DNA of 64,000 bases from Aquimarina sediminis (GTDB lineage: Bacteria > Bacteroidota > Bacteroidia > Flavobacteriales > Flavobacteriaceae), in assembly GCF_002895435.1 (NCBI RefSeq), contig NZ_POYJ01000010.1:124001-188000 (forward strand), given 5' to 3'. Of this stretch, positions 18,594 through 26,879 are shown one piece after another. Numbering within the stretch: position 1 is the first letter of the stretch; every line of letters begins with the position of its first letter. The notes beneath the pieces were generated by a model. That model was not told where the DNA came from. It saw nothing but the letters and a program-made list of their open reading frames with translations, and did no database searches. Position numbers and translations under genes: made by a program.

Positions 18594-19157
18594 ATGAAGT
18601 CAATATTATTTATCTGTGCATTAGTAGCCTTTACATTCATTGGATGTAAAGGCGAACATCAACCACAAGAAACCCCAGCCCCCAATAAAGAAGTAAAAGA
18701 ATCCCAAAATGCCAAAGGTCAAGCTTTTATCGAAGATGATGAAGCTACCCCAAATGTATTAAACATTGCTATTGGATCTAAAGACCACACTACATTGGTT
18801 GCAGCAGTACAGGCGGCAGAGTTAGAAAATGCTCTTGTAAATGCAGGGCCACTTATGGTTTTTGCACCTACCAACGAAGCCTTTAATGCATTACCAGAAG
18901 GTACCGTAGAAACCTTATTGAAACCAGAAAACAAAGAAAAACTAGCCTACATACTTAAACATCATGTTACTCCCGGTAATTACTCCAAAGACTTTTTAAA
19001 AAAGTTCAAAAAGCTAGGACAAGCCAATAATGAGTATGTATCGGTAGAAGTAAAAGGAGATGACGTATACATTGGCGGTGCAAAAATCCTGGGAAGTGTA
19101 AAAGCAGGAAACGGGATTGTACATGTTGTGGATAAAGTCATTCTTCCAACTAACTAA
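18594..19157 (+). CDS. Fasciclin-domain lipoprotein
   Basis: 187 residues, lipobox C19 (FIGCKG), then a single FAS1 domain: NIAIGSKDHTTLVAAVQAAEL, the H1 region TVFAPTN-like (MVFAPTNEAF), YILKHHVTPG, and the H2 region GNGIVHVVDKVILPTN. FAS1 domains mediate protein or polysaccharide contacts at the cell surface. Why such a protein is encoded between a cytochrome c and nosZ is not explained by the sequence; it could organise periplasmic partners of N2O reductase. The gene is intact and closely packed (10 and 13 bp from neighbours). Confidence 0.9.
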   Translation: MKSILFICALVAFTFIGCKGEHQPQETPAPNKEVKESQNAKGQAFIEDDEATPNVLNIAIGSKDHTTLVAAVQAAELENALVNAGPLMVFAPTNEAFNALPEGTVETLLKPENKEKLAYILKHHVTPGNYSKDFLKKFKKLGQANNEYVSVEVKGDDVYIGGAKILGSVKAGNGIVHVVDKVILPTN

Positions 19158-19170
19158 ATTTGAAAATGTC

Positions 19171-21135
19171 ATGAAAAAATTACTTAATTTATTTTTCTAT
19201 CTCATCGCAACCGCGCTATTAGTCACCAGTTGTGCCAATACTGATTCTAAATCAGAAAGAAGCGGAGCTCTTAATTCTTCGGCTGCAGAAAAAGTATATG
19301 TTGCCCCAGGAGAACATGATGAATTTTACGCATTCATCTCTGGTGGATTTAGCGGTCAGTTATCTGTCTACGGGCTTCCGTCGGGGAGACTATTTAAAGT
19401 TATCCCTGTATTCTCACAAGACCCCGAAAAAGCCTGGGGATATAATGAAGAAACAAAACCAATGCTAAACACCTCTCATGGATTTATCCCTTGGGATGAT
19501 GCCCATCACCCGGATATATCACAAACCGCCGGAGAAATCGATGGTAGATATGTGTTTATAAATGCTAATAATACACCCCGTATTGCAAAAATAGATTTAT
19601 CTACTTTTGAGACTACCGAGATCATTGAACTTCCTAACAGTGCAGGTAATCACAGTTCTTCATTTGTCACAGAAAACTCAGAATATGTAGTAGCAGGAAC
19701 CCGGTTTTCGGTACCTGTTCCTCAACAAGATATCTCTATAAAAGAGTACAAAGGAAACTTTAAAGGAGCATTATCCTTTATAAGTGTAGCTCCAGAAGAT
19801 GGAAGAATGGACTTAGAATTTCAGATCCTAATGCCTGGATTTAACTATGACCTCTCTCACCCTGGTCGTGGCAAATCTCATGGATGGTTCTTCTTTACTA
19901 CTTACAATACAGAAGAAGCCAGTACACTTATGGAAGTGAATTCATCTCAAAATGATAAAGATTTTATTGCTGCCGTAAACTGGAAAAAAGCTGAAGAATA
20001 TATCAAAGCAGGAAAATATAGAACTGTTCCTGCAAATTACGCGCATAATGTATACGATGAGCATACGCATACTGCTACTTCTACTATGAAAAAAGAAGTT
20101 AAGATCCTCGATCCCGCAGAATGCCCCGGTCTAGTATATTTTTTACCGACGCCAAAATCACCTCATGGATGTGATGTAGATCCTAGTGGAGAATATATTG
20201 TAGGAAATGGTAAACTATCTGCCAACCTTACCGTTCATTCTTTTACAAAAATGATGTCTGCTATCGAGAATAATAAAATAGATGGCGAAGCATACGGTAT
20301 CCCAATTCTTAAGTTTGAAGATGTATTGGCAGGAATTGTAGAACAACCTGGATTAGGACCTTTACATACAGAGTTTGATGGAAAAGGAAATGCATATACT
20401 ACGTTTTTCATTTCTTCAGAAGTTGTAAAATGGAAACTAGACACCTGGGAAGTAATAGATAGAAAACCAACATATTATTCTGTTGGTCATATCATGATAC
20501 CGGGAGGTAACTCTGCCAAACCATTTGGTAAGTATGCACTAGCAATGAATAAAATTACCAAAGATCGCTATCTGCCAACAGGTCCAGAGGTTACTCAATC
20601 TGCCCAATTATATGATATTACAGGAGAAAAGATGGAATTGTTATTAGATTTTCCAACTATCGGAGAGCCACATTATGCTGCCGGGTGTCCTGCTGATCTT
20701 ATCAAACCAAGATCCAAAAAAATATTCAAATTAGAAGAAAATCAACATAAATATGCTGCCAAGTCAGAAGCAGATACTAAGGTAGTACGAGAAGGTAACG
20801 AAGTACATATATATATGACAATGATCAGAAGTCATTTCTCGCCTGATAATATCGAAGGTATTAAGGTCGGTGACAAAGTATATTTTCATGTAACCAACTT
20901 AGAGCAAGATTATGATGTCCCTCACGGTGTTAGTATGATTGGAGCAAATACTTCTGAGCTTTTGATTATGCCAGGGCAAACAGAAACGTTTGTCTGGTAT
21001 CCTAAGCAAGTAGGGGTCTGGCCTTTCTATTGTACAGATTTTTGTTCTGCACTACATCAAGAAATGCAAGGATATGTAAGGGTTTCTCCAAAGGATTCAG
21101 ATATCGCGTTGAGCTGGTCTTTAGGAGAAGATTAA
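19171..21135 (+). CDS. nosZ: Nitrous oxide reductase, clade II (Sec/lipoprotein type)
   Basis: This 654-residue enzyme reduces N2O to N2 outside the cytoplasmic membrane. The upstream TTG/ATG options are ignored, because the ATG at 19171 starts a good lipoprotein signal (MKKLLNLFF...LVTSC); there is no Tat twin-arginine, so it is clade II. A seven-bladed propeller carries the CuZ histidines in DAHHPD, HPGRGKSHGW, HNVYDEHTHT, SPHGCD, LHTEFD and HYAAGC. The C-terminal cupredoxin has the CuA ligands C621, C625, H629 and M632 (FYCTDFCSALHQEM). All key ligands are present. It is third in the nos operon, followed by a structured gap. Confidence 0.97.
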   Translation: MKKLLNLFFYLIATALLVTSCANTDSKSERSGALNSSAAEKVYVAPGEHDEFYAFISGGFSGQLSVYGLPSGRLFKVIPVFSQDPEKAWGYNEETKPMLNTSHGFIPWDDAHHPDISQTAGEIDGRYVFINANNTPRIAKIDLSTFETTEIIELPNSAGNHSSSFVTENSEYVVAGTRFSVPVPQQDISIKEYKGNFKGALSFISVAPEDGRMDLEFQILMPGFNYDLSHPGRGKSHGWFFFTTYNTEEASTLMEVNSSQNDKDFIAAVNWKKAEEYIKAGKYRTVPANYAHNVYDEHTHTATSTMKKEVKILDPAECPGLVYFLPTPKSPHGCDVDPSGEYIVGNGKLSANLTVHSFTKMMSAIENNKIDGEAYGIPILKFEDVLAGIVEQPGLGPLHTEFDGKGNAYTTFFISSEVVKWKLDTWEVIDRKPTYYSVGHIMIPGGNSAKPFGKYALAMNKITKDRYLPTGPEVTQSAQLYDITGEKMELLLDFPTIGEPHYAAGCPADLIKPRSKKIFKLEENQHKYAAKSEADTKVVREGNEVHIYMTMIRSHFSPDNIEGIKVGDKVYFHVTNLEQDYDVPHGVSMIGANTSELLIMPGQTETFVWYPKQVGVWPFYCTDFCSALHQEMQGYVRVSPKDSDIALSWSLGED

Positions 21136-21263
21136 ATCTGGATTACCAATGTTATCGCACTTAGGCTTGTCGAAGTGTAATCAGAAATGATGGACACTAG
21201 TCTTCGGCAGGTTCAGACTGACAATACCATATGCAACGCAATAGCATTGATAATCTGGTTTAG
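21133..21263. repeat. Imperfect ~130-bp inverted repeat after nosZ
   Basis: The outer arms, taaatctggattaccaatg (21134-21152) and cattgataatctggttta (21245-21262), are near complements. Inside them, aggcttgtcgaagtgt (21163-21178) opposes acactagtcttcggcaggtt (21194-21213). Folded, this gives a long interrupted hairpin directly after the nosZ stop. The CTTCGRCAGG-type core resembles dispersed intergenic palindromes of flavobacteria. It may protect the nosZ 3' end. Confidence 0.55.
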
Positions 21264-21285
21264 ACTCCAATTTAATTAACACTAT

Positions 21286-21318
21286 AAAACGGGTGATGCT
21301 ATAGTATCACCCGTTTTT
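21286..21318 (+). terminator. Perfect 12-bp terminator or attenuator between nosZ and the NosL fusion gene
   Basis: AAAACGGGTGAT (21286-21297) pairs perfectly with ATCACCCGTTTT (21306-21317) around an 8-nt loop and ends in TTTTT. The next ATG is only 15 bp later and no TAnnTTTG box lies between, so downstream nos genes need readthrough. It probably sets a nosZ excess over the accessory genes. Confidence 0.85.
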
Positions 21319-21332
21319 AAAACCGCATCAGT

Positions 21333-22376
21333 ATGAAAACACCAAAATTAATAATGATTTCTGGAGCGCTACTCATATTAGCTTTATTCCTATTCCCGCT
21401 ATGGAATATCACTCTAGAAGCCCCGCAGTATCCTACTCCACTGGGTATGGATATATATATAAATGATTTTAGTGATGCCCATCCTCATGATATCAAAAAC
21501 ATAAACCTGATGAATCATTATGTAGGCATGCAATATATCCCTGAAACTATTCCTGAGTTCAAAATATTTCCCTGGGTAGTGGGTATTATGGCAGCTTTAG
21601 GTGTGCTTATTGGTCTTTTTGCAAATTATAAATGGTACTTGGGGTGGTTTGTACTTATGTCTGTTTTTGCAATAGCCGGGATTTATGATTTCTATTTATG
21701 GGAGTATGACTACGGGCATAACTTAGATCCAAAAGCCATCATGAAATTCACGAATCCCGATGGTTCTATAATGGGATTTCAGCCTCCTTTATTTGGATCT
21801 AAAGATATTCTTAACTTCAAGGCACATTCTTATCCACAGCTAGGAGCATATTTAATGGCTCTTGGTATGGCACTTACCTTTATAGCGTATATTTTAGGGA
21901 AAAAGGATGCAAAAAAATACCTGTTCACGCCAAAAAGCAGCTTAAAAAAAACTATCCTCACCCTATTTAGTCTTGCGCTCCTATTTACTTCTTGTAATAC
22001 CGGTCCAAAAGCTATCGATTATGGCATTGATGGTTGTCATTTTTGCGAAATGACTATCGTTGATAAATTACATGCCGCAGAGATCGTTACCAAAAAAGGA
22101 AAGATATACAAATTTGATGCTACAGAATGTATGATCAATAACCTTAAAGACATGGATATTGAAACTATAGACATCTATCTGTCTACCGATTATAATGAAC
22201 CCGAAGCATTAATCGATGCTTCTCAGGCTACTTTTTTAATCAGTAAAGAAATACCAAGCCCTATGGGTGCCTATCTTTCGGCTTTTAAGCATAAAGAAGA
22301 TGCTGTCACCAAACAAAAAGAAAAAGGAGGAGAACTATATACCTGGCAAGAGTTGCTAACCAAATTAAAAAGGTAA
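21333..22376 (+). CDS. nosL: Membrane protein fused to a NosL copper-chaperone domain
   Basis: 347 residues in two parts. Residues 1-200 form a membrane module with four hydrophobic helices (about 8-25, 78-97, 102-123 and 168-188) and a conserved NHYVGM motif in the loop. Residues 205-347 are a NosL domain: a second hydrophobic stretch with a lipobox-like LLFTSC (C221), then GCHFCEM (C235, C238, M240), the Cu(I) site. NosL is usually a separate lipoprotein that loads copper into apo-NosZ. Here the lipobox is internal, so processing, if it happens, would cut the polyprotein. The gene is followed closely by copD-like and nosD genes. Confidence 0.88.
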   Translation: MKTPKLIMISGALLILALFLFPLWNITLEAPQYPTPLGMDIYINDFSDAHPHDIKNINLMNHYVGMQYIPETIPEFKIFPWVVGIMAALGVLIGLFANYKWYLGWFVLMSVFAIAGIYDFYLWEYDYGHNLDPKAIMKFTNPDGSIMGFQPPLFGSKDILNFKAHSYPQLGAYLMALGMALTFIAYILGKKDAKKYLFTPKSSLKKTILTLFSLALLFTSCNTGPKAIDYGIDGCHFCEMTIVDKLHAAEIVTKKGKIYKFDATECMINNLKDMDIETIDIYLSTDYNEPEALIDASQATFLISKEIPSPMGAYLSAFKHKEDAVTKQKEKGGELYTWQELLTKLKR

Positions 22377-22389
22377 AACTAATACAACA

Positions 22390-22824
22390 ATGGGATTAAA
22401 ATTGATCATTTTTATACATATCATTGCTGCTACCATATGGACCGGGGGTCATTTAATACTGTCATTAACTTATTTACCCAAGGCACTGAAGCATAATGAT
22501 TTTAGTATCATCGAATCTTTCGAATCAAAATATGAGCGTATTGGGATTCCTTCTCTAATCACACTAGTGATCACTGGGATATATATTACCACAGTATACG
22601 CTCCTGGGTTATTTGATTTTGATTTTAGTGATCATTACACCAAACATATCCTTATAAAACTAGGGTTATTGCTATGTACTATTGCCTTAGCAATTCATGC
22701 CAGATTTTTTTTAATACCCAAAAAAAGACTAAAACCTCTGTCTTATCATATTATTGCAGTGACCATTATCTCTGTGATCTTTGTCTTTGTAGGATTTAGT
22801 GCCCGAAGCGGAGGGCTTTTATAA
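22390..22824 (+). CDS. CopD-like small membrane protein
   Basis: 144 residues with four hydrophobic helices. His residues lie in HIIAATIWTGGHL (first helix), HYTKHILIK and LAIHARFF, resembling the histidine-bearing helices of the CopD/copper-resistance-D domain. It sits between the NosL fusion and nosD genes with gaps of 13 and 15 bp. A role in copper or heme handling for N2O reductase is inferred from family and operon. No known catalytic motif was seen. Confidence 0.72.
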   Translation: MGLKLIIFIHIIAATIWTGGHLILSLTYLPKALKHNDFSIIESFESKYERIGIPSLITLVITGIYITTVYAPGLFDFDFSDHYTKHILIKLGLLLCTIALAIHARFFLIPKKRLKPLSYHIIAVTIISVIFVFVGFSARSGGLL

Positions 22825-22839
22825 ACAACAAACTACCCC

Positions 22840-24114
22840 ATGCACATAAGGTTTAATACATATCATATCACAAAACTACATAGACTCCTCATCGGGGTTA
22901 TTATGATAGGAGTTCATACGATGGCAATACATGCCAATACGCTTATCGTCTGTAAAACCTGTACACATGCTACCATTTCAGAAACTGTAAAGGCTGCCGC
23001 TGCGTATGATACCATTATTATAAAAAAAGCAACCTACAAAGAATATAATATCAAGATAGACAAACCTTTAACGATTATCGGTAAGAATTATCCTGTAATA
23101 GATGGAGAACGACAAGGAGAGATCATTACCATTACATCAGATGATGTGACAGTGGATGGATTGTTTATCATCAATGTAGGTACAAGCTATACTGAAGATT
23201 ATGCTGCAATCAGAGTTAAAAAATGTAAGGATTTTGTTATTCAGAATGTAGTACTTGAGAAATTGTTTTTTGGCATTTACCTCGAAAAAGCCAGAGATGG
23301 TAAAATCTATCACAACAAAATTATTGGTGATGCTGTAGAAGAGTATAATTCTGGCAACGGGATTCAGCTATGGTATAGCAAAAATATTACTATAGAACAT
23401 AATTTTGTGCAACGGGTACGAGATGGGATCTACCTTGAGTTTTCTGACTATTGCACGATAAAAAACAATGTAAGCTCTAATAATATACGGTATGGACTTC
23501 ATTTTATGTTTTCTAACAATGATAATTATGAAGACAATACTTTTGAAAAAAACGGAGCTGGTGTAGCAGTGATGTTTTCAAAAAAAATAAAAATGTATCG
23601 CAATACTTTTAAAGAAAACTGGGGCTCTGCGTCTTATGGTATGCTATTAAAAGAGATAAACGATGCCGAGATTGCAGAAAACACTTTTGAACAAAATACC
23701 ATCGGTATTAATATAGAAGGATCTAACAGGATACAATACACCAAAAACAATTTTATCAATAACGGTTGGGCGATAAAAGTTCGGGGTGCTTGTTATACGA
23801 ATTCTTTTACTCAAAACAATTTTTTGCATAATTCTTTTGATGTCTCCTATAACAGTAAACTAAACGATAATATATTCGATCAGAATTACTGGAGTAAGTA
23901 TACCGGATATGATTTAAACAAAGACGGTATTGGCGATGTGCCTTATCGACCAGTAAAGTTATTTTCGTATATCGTAAACCGCACTCCCGAAACCATTATC
24001 CTATTGCGAAGCCTGTTTATAGATATTATTGATTTTTCTGAAAAAGTATCCCCTGTCTTTACCCCTGATAAGCTATTAGATCATCACCCACAAATACATA
24101 AAATAGAATGGTAG
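22840..24114 (+). CDS. nosD: NosD periplasmic copper-site assembly protein
   Basis: 424 residues: a signal peptide (cleavage near IHAN, residue 31) and then a right-handed beta-helix of NosD/CASH repeats with regular N-x-I/F-N patterns (for example NNIRYGLHFMFSNN and FEQNTIGINIEGSNR). The tail contains FDQNYWSKYTGYDLNKDGIGD, the conserved NosD end motif. NosD works with the NosFY ABC transporter in assembling the CuZ centre of NosZ. The final codons overlap the nosF start by 7 bp, indicating coupled translation. Confidence 0.95.
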   Translation: MHIRFNTYHITKLHRLLIGVIMIGVHTMAIHANTLIVCKTCTHATISETVKAAAAYDTIIIKKATYKEYNIKIDKPLTIIGKNYPVIDGERQGEIITITSDDVTVDGLFIINVGTSYTEDYAAIRVKKCKDFVIQNVVLEKLFFGIYLEKARDGKIYHNKIIGDAVEEYNSGNGIQLWYSKNITIEHNFVQRVRDGIYLEFSDYCTIKNNVSSNNIRYGLHFMFSNNDNYEDNTFEKNGAGVAVMFSKKIKMYRNTFKENWGSASYGMLLKEINDAEIAENTFEQNTIGINIEGSNRIQYTKNNFINNGWAIKVRGACYTNSFTQNNFLHNSFDVSYNSKLNDNIFDQNYWSKYTGYDLNKDGIGDVPYRPVKLFSYIVNRTPETIILLRSLFIDIIDFSEKVSPVFTPDKLLDHHPQIHKIEW

Positions 24115-24815
24115 TTATAGAAAACCTACATAAAACGTTTAACAAAAATAAAGTACTAACGGGAGTAGATCTCACGATAGACAACAGTGGGATCTTTGCA
24201 ATTCTGGGACCTAATGGATCTGGCAAAACCACTTTGATCAAAAGTATTCTGGGCATGGTTATCCCTACTGAAGGGACCATACAAATCATGGGCGAGCATA
24301 TAAAAAATAACTGGCTCTATAGAAAAAAGATAGACTACCTGCCACAGATTGCCAATTTTCCAAATAACCTGAAGGTCAGAGAACTTCTTAAAATGATCAA
24401 AGATCTTAGAGGAGATACAGATGCAGATCAAGAGTTAATCGAATTGTTTAAACTAGAACCTTTTTTAAACAAAAAACTAGGTAATCTATCTGGGGGAACA
24501 AAGCAAAAGGTAAACATTGTACTCACTTTTATGTTTAATAGCCCTATTATTATCCTGGATGAACCTACAAGCGGTCTGGATCCGATCTCGCTCATACGCC
24601 TTAAAGAATTGATCAGAAAAGAAAAAGCCAACGGAAAAACAATTTTGATCACTTCTCATATTATGAGTTTTGTCGAAGAGATCTCAGATGAGATTGTGTT
24701 TTTATTAGAAGGAAAAATATATTTCAGAGGTAGTATCACTGCTCTTAAAACCAAAACCGAGCAACCTAATTTTGAACATGCCATTGCATCTATATTAAAA
24801 ACCAGTTATGCTTAA
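24108..24815 (+). CDS. nosF: NosF ABC transporter ATPase
   Basis: The 235-residue ATPase has Walker A GPNGSGKTT (34-42), a Q-loop region near YLPQIAN, the signature LSGGTKQK near residue 131 and Walker B IIILDEPTSGLD near 150, followed by the switch His in ITSH. It couples ATP hydrolysis to NosY in N2O reductase maturation. It overlaps nosD by 7 bp and nosY by 8 bp, so the three products are made together. Confidence 0.95.
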   Translation: MVVIENLHKTFNKNKVLTGVDLTIDNSGIFAILGPNGSGKTTLIKSILGMVIPTEGTIQIMGEHIKNNWLYRKKIDYLPQIANFPNNLKVRELLKMIKDLRGDTDADQELIELFKLEPFLNKKLGNLSGGTKQKVNIVLTFMFNSPIIILDEPTSGLDPISLIRLKELIRKEKANGKTILITSHIMSFVEEISDEIVFLLEGKIYFRGSITALKTKTEQPNFEHAIASILKTSYA

Positions 24816-25590
24816 GATATTAAAATACAGCTTTTATGATTTAATGCGTAGCCGTTGGAGTTATGTATATTTCTTATTTTACCTCCTTCTGGGTACAGTA
24901 TTATTGTTTCTAAACAATGATCTATCCAAAGCCATTATCACTCTTATGAATGTGATTATCGTTTTGGTACCGCTTATAGGAACCATTTTTGGAGTCATGT
25001 ATTATTATAATTCTAAAGAATTTACAGAACTACTGCTAGCACAACCCCTAAAACGAAATTCTATCTTTTTGGGGCAATACCTGGGTGTATCTCTGTCCCT
25101 TACTATGAGCCTGGTACTCGGGATCGGGATCCCTTTTATCCTATATGGGATATTTAAATCAGATAGTATCTGGAATTTTTCTCTGTTACTTATCACCGGG
25201 GCATTTCTTACTTTTATTTTTACGGCATTGGCGTTTAATATTTCTTTATCCAACGAAAATAAAATCAAAGGATTTGGATATGCCGTATTATTATGGCTTT
25301 TTCTGGCAATTATCTATGATGGTATTTTTCTAATGTCTCTGGTACTTTTTGAGGATTACCCACTAGATAAGCTATCTCTATTTGGTACAATGCTTAATCC
25401 TATAGACCTATCACGAACCCTGATCTTATTAAAACTTGATATCTCTGCATTATTAGGATATACCGGTGCTGTGTTCAAAAAATTCTTTGGTACCAGTTTT
25501 GGTTTAATCATTTCATTACTCATGTTATTCATCTGGATTCTCATCCCGACACTACGAATTATGTATAAATCAAAAAAGAAGGATTTTTAA
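24808..25590 (+). CDS. nosY: NosY ABC transporter permease
   Basis: 260 residues with six hydrophobic helices in the ABC-2 type permease pattern. The amphipathic start (MLKILKYSFYDLMRSRW) and YYNSKEFTELLLAQPLKRNSIFLGQYLG are typical of NosY. It overlaps nosF by 8 bp and is the last gene of the nos operon. The phased repeat array begins within a few bases of its stop. Confidence 0.93.
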   Translation: MLKILKYSFYDLMRSRWSYVYFLFYLLLGTVLLFLNNDLSKAIITLMNVIIVLVPLIGTIFGVMYYYNSKEFTELLLAQPLKRNSIFLGQYLGVSLSLTMSLVLGIGIPFILYGIFKSDSIWNFSLLLITGAFLTFIFTALAFNISLSNENKIKGFGYAVLLWLFLAIIYDGIFLMSLVLFEDYPLDKLSLFGTMLNPIDLSRTLILLKLDISALLGYTGAVFKKFFGTSFGLIISLLMLFIWILIPTLRIMYKSKKKDF

Positions 25591-25593
25591 AGA

Positions 25594-25810
25594 GCAACTG
25601 GCACTTTATAGGCTACAGTAACTTTATACATATTACAGTAACTTGGTTATTGATTACAGCAACTTTTTATACGCTACAGCAACTTTGTACGGGCTACAGT
25701 AACTTTTTATATGTCACAGTAACTTTTTTATGCACTACAGTAACTTTGTATACTCCACAGTAATTCTATAATTGGCTACAGCAACTTTTTATACACTACA
25801 GAGAATTTTT
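25594..25810. repeat. Ten-unit 20/21-bp phased repeat array after nosY
   Basis: The core ACAG(T/C)AACTTTnTATA recurs with ACAG at 25615, 25635, 25656, 25676, 25696, 25716, 25737, 25757, 25778 and 25798, with spacings of only 20 or 21 bp (mean about 20.3, close to two helical turns). The units are degenerate and carry stops in all the frames I checked, so it is not coding. It lacks the long identical repeats and unique spacers of a CRISPR array. A partial extra unit precedes it (25592) and another follows (about 25838). Confidence 0.85.
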
Positions 25811-26018
25811 ATCAATTATTTTATAATATTACTTTATACATATTGTCAATCCTGATTTTAAAAAACACCTTGGAATTAAACTTGTCATTTTTTTATTAGT
25901 TATCGCAATATTTTGTTTATAAACAAGTTATACATCATCAAAAGGCACAGAACATACACTACCTACCCTTACGTGTTCTGCTAACATTCTATATTAATTT
26001 TTTAAAAAACCAGAATTC

Positions 26019-26711
26019 ATGGCACAAAGAAAGTATGCAATGAGCGATGCTATCCTGTTGGAAACAGCAGATACCATTACGGGGTATCTTATCGCAGACA
26101 TTAATCAATTTAACACCTTTGACCCGGCAGCATTTCCTGTTACTTTACCCGACACTATTAAGCAAAAGGTTACTGATGCTTTTAATGAGGGAGGCGACGA
26201 TATTGGCAAAACAGAATTAAGCGTTAAAACTGATATCGTATATCAGGAAATTCAAAATTGTAAAAGATTTTTGGATGATCTTAAATACTGGGCAAAAAAA
26301 ACATTTACAGATCATCCGGCTATACAAAAGCAATTTGGAGTCAACCGTATTGGTGATATTTTTGCCAGTCAGCCAGGTCTAATACAATTTATGGAAAGTC
26401 TACCTCAGGTTATTGCCACCCACCGCACACAACTAGACGCTACAGGAACTCCCGCCCAATTATTAGATCAGGCAGCATCATTGGCTAAAGCCCTAAGAGA
26501 TGCCAATACTGCTCAAGAAAACCAAAAAGGTAATCGCATGATAACAACAGAATCCAGAGTAATACATCTTAATAAGCTTTACGATATCTTAAAAAAACTG
26601 GACGATGCAGCGGCATCTATTTATAGAGATCAGCCCACAAAAAGAATCCTCTATAAAGTGACAAAAACCAACAACACCCAATCCCAGCAATCAGATTCGG
26701 GTATTTTTTAG
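26019..26711 (+). CDS. Hypothetical helical protein
   Basis: I do not recognise this 230-residue protein. It has no signal peptide or membrane segment, is mostly helical in appearance, and ends in a polar tail (NNTQSQQSDSGIF). Motif-like stretches are LETADTITGYLIADINQF, CKRFLDDLKYWAKKTF and LYDILKKLDDAAASIYRDQP. The start codon lies about 200 bp after the phased repeat array, and a clean terminator follows the stop, so it is a one-gene unit. It could be a cytosolic structural or phage-derived protein, but nothing in the sequence proves either. Confidence 0.7.
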   Translation: MAQRKYAMSDAILLETADTITGYLIADINQFNTFDPAAFPVTLPDTIKQKVTDAFNEGGDDIGKTELSVKTDIVYQEIQNCKRFLDDLKYWAKKTFTDHPAIQKQFGVNRIGDIFASQPGLIQFMESLPQVIATHRTQLDATGTPAQLLDQAASLAKALRDANTAQENQKGNRMITTESRVIHLNKLYDILKKLDDAAASIYRDQPTKRILYKVTKTNNTQSQQSDSGIF

Positions 26712-26723
26712 AAATGTTTATAG

Positions 26724-26757
26724 CCTCTTGTTTTTGATTAAAGACAAGAGGTTTTTT
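26724..26757 (+). terminator. Terminator of the hypothetical gene
   Basis: CCTCTTGT (26724-26731) pairs with ACAAGAGG (26744-26751), followed by TTTTTT. Confidence 0.8.
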
Positions 26758-26796
26758 ATTACACTAAAATGACATGCCTGATATAATTATTTCATT

Positions 26797-26824
26797 TTGA
26801 TTAAAAATTCATCTAGATTTATAG
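26797..26824 (+). promoter_or_regulatory. Shared upstream element, copy 1
   Basis: TTGATTAAAAATTC followed by TAGATTTATAG. Close copies lie at 27912-27938 and 32520-32548, each 55-75 bp before a start codon. The TAGATTTA core resembles a -7 box with one mismatch. Confidence 0.4.
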
Positions 26825-26879
26825 CCCCCCTTGCTACTGAAGATTTTAATACCCCAAATAAAGATGCCTTAAGAACAAA

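Noticed and set aside
25594..25810. CRISPR array
   Set aside because: Repeats are only about 11 conserved bases with 20-21 bp period, the between-core bases are short and similar, and no cas gene is present.
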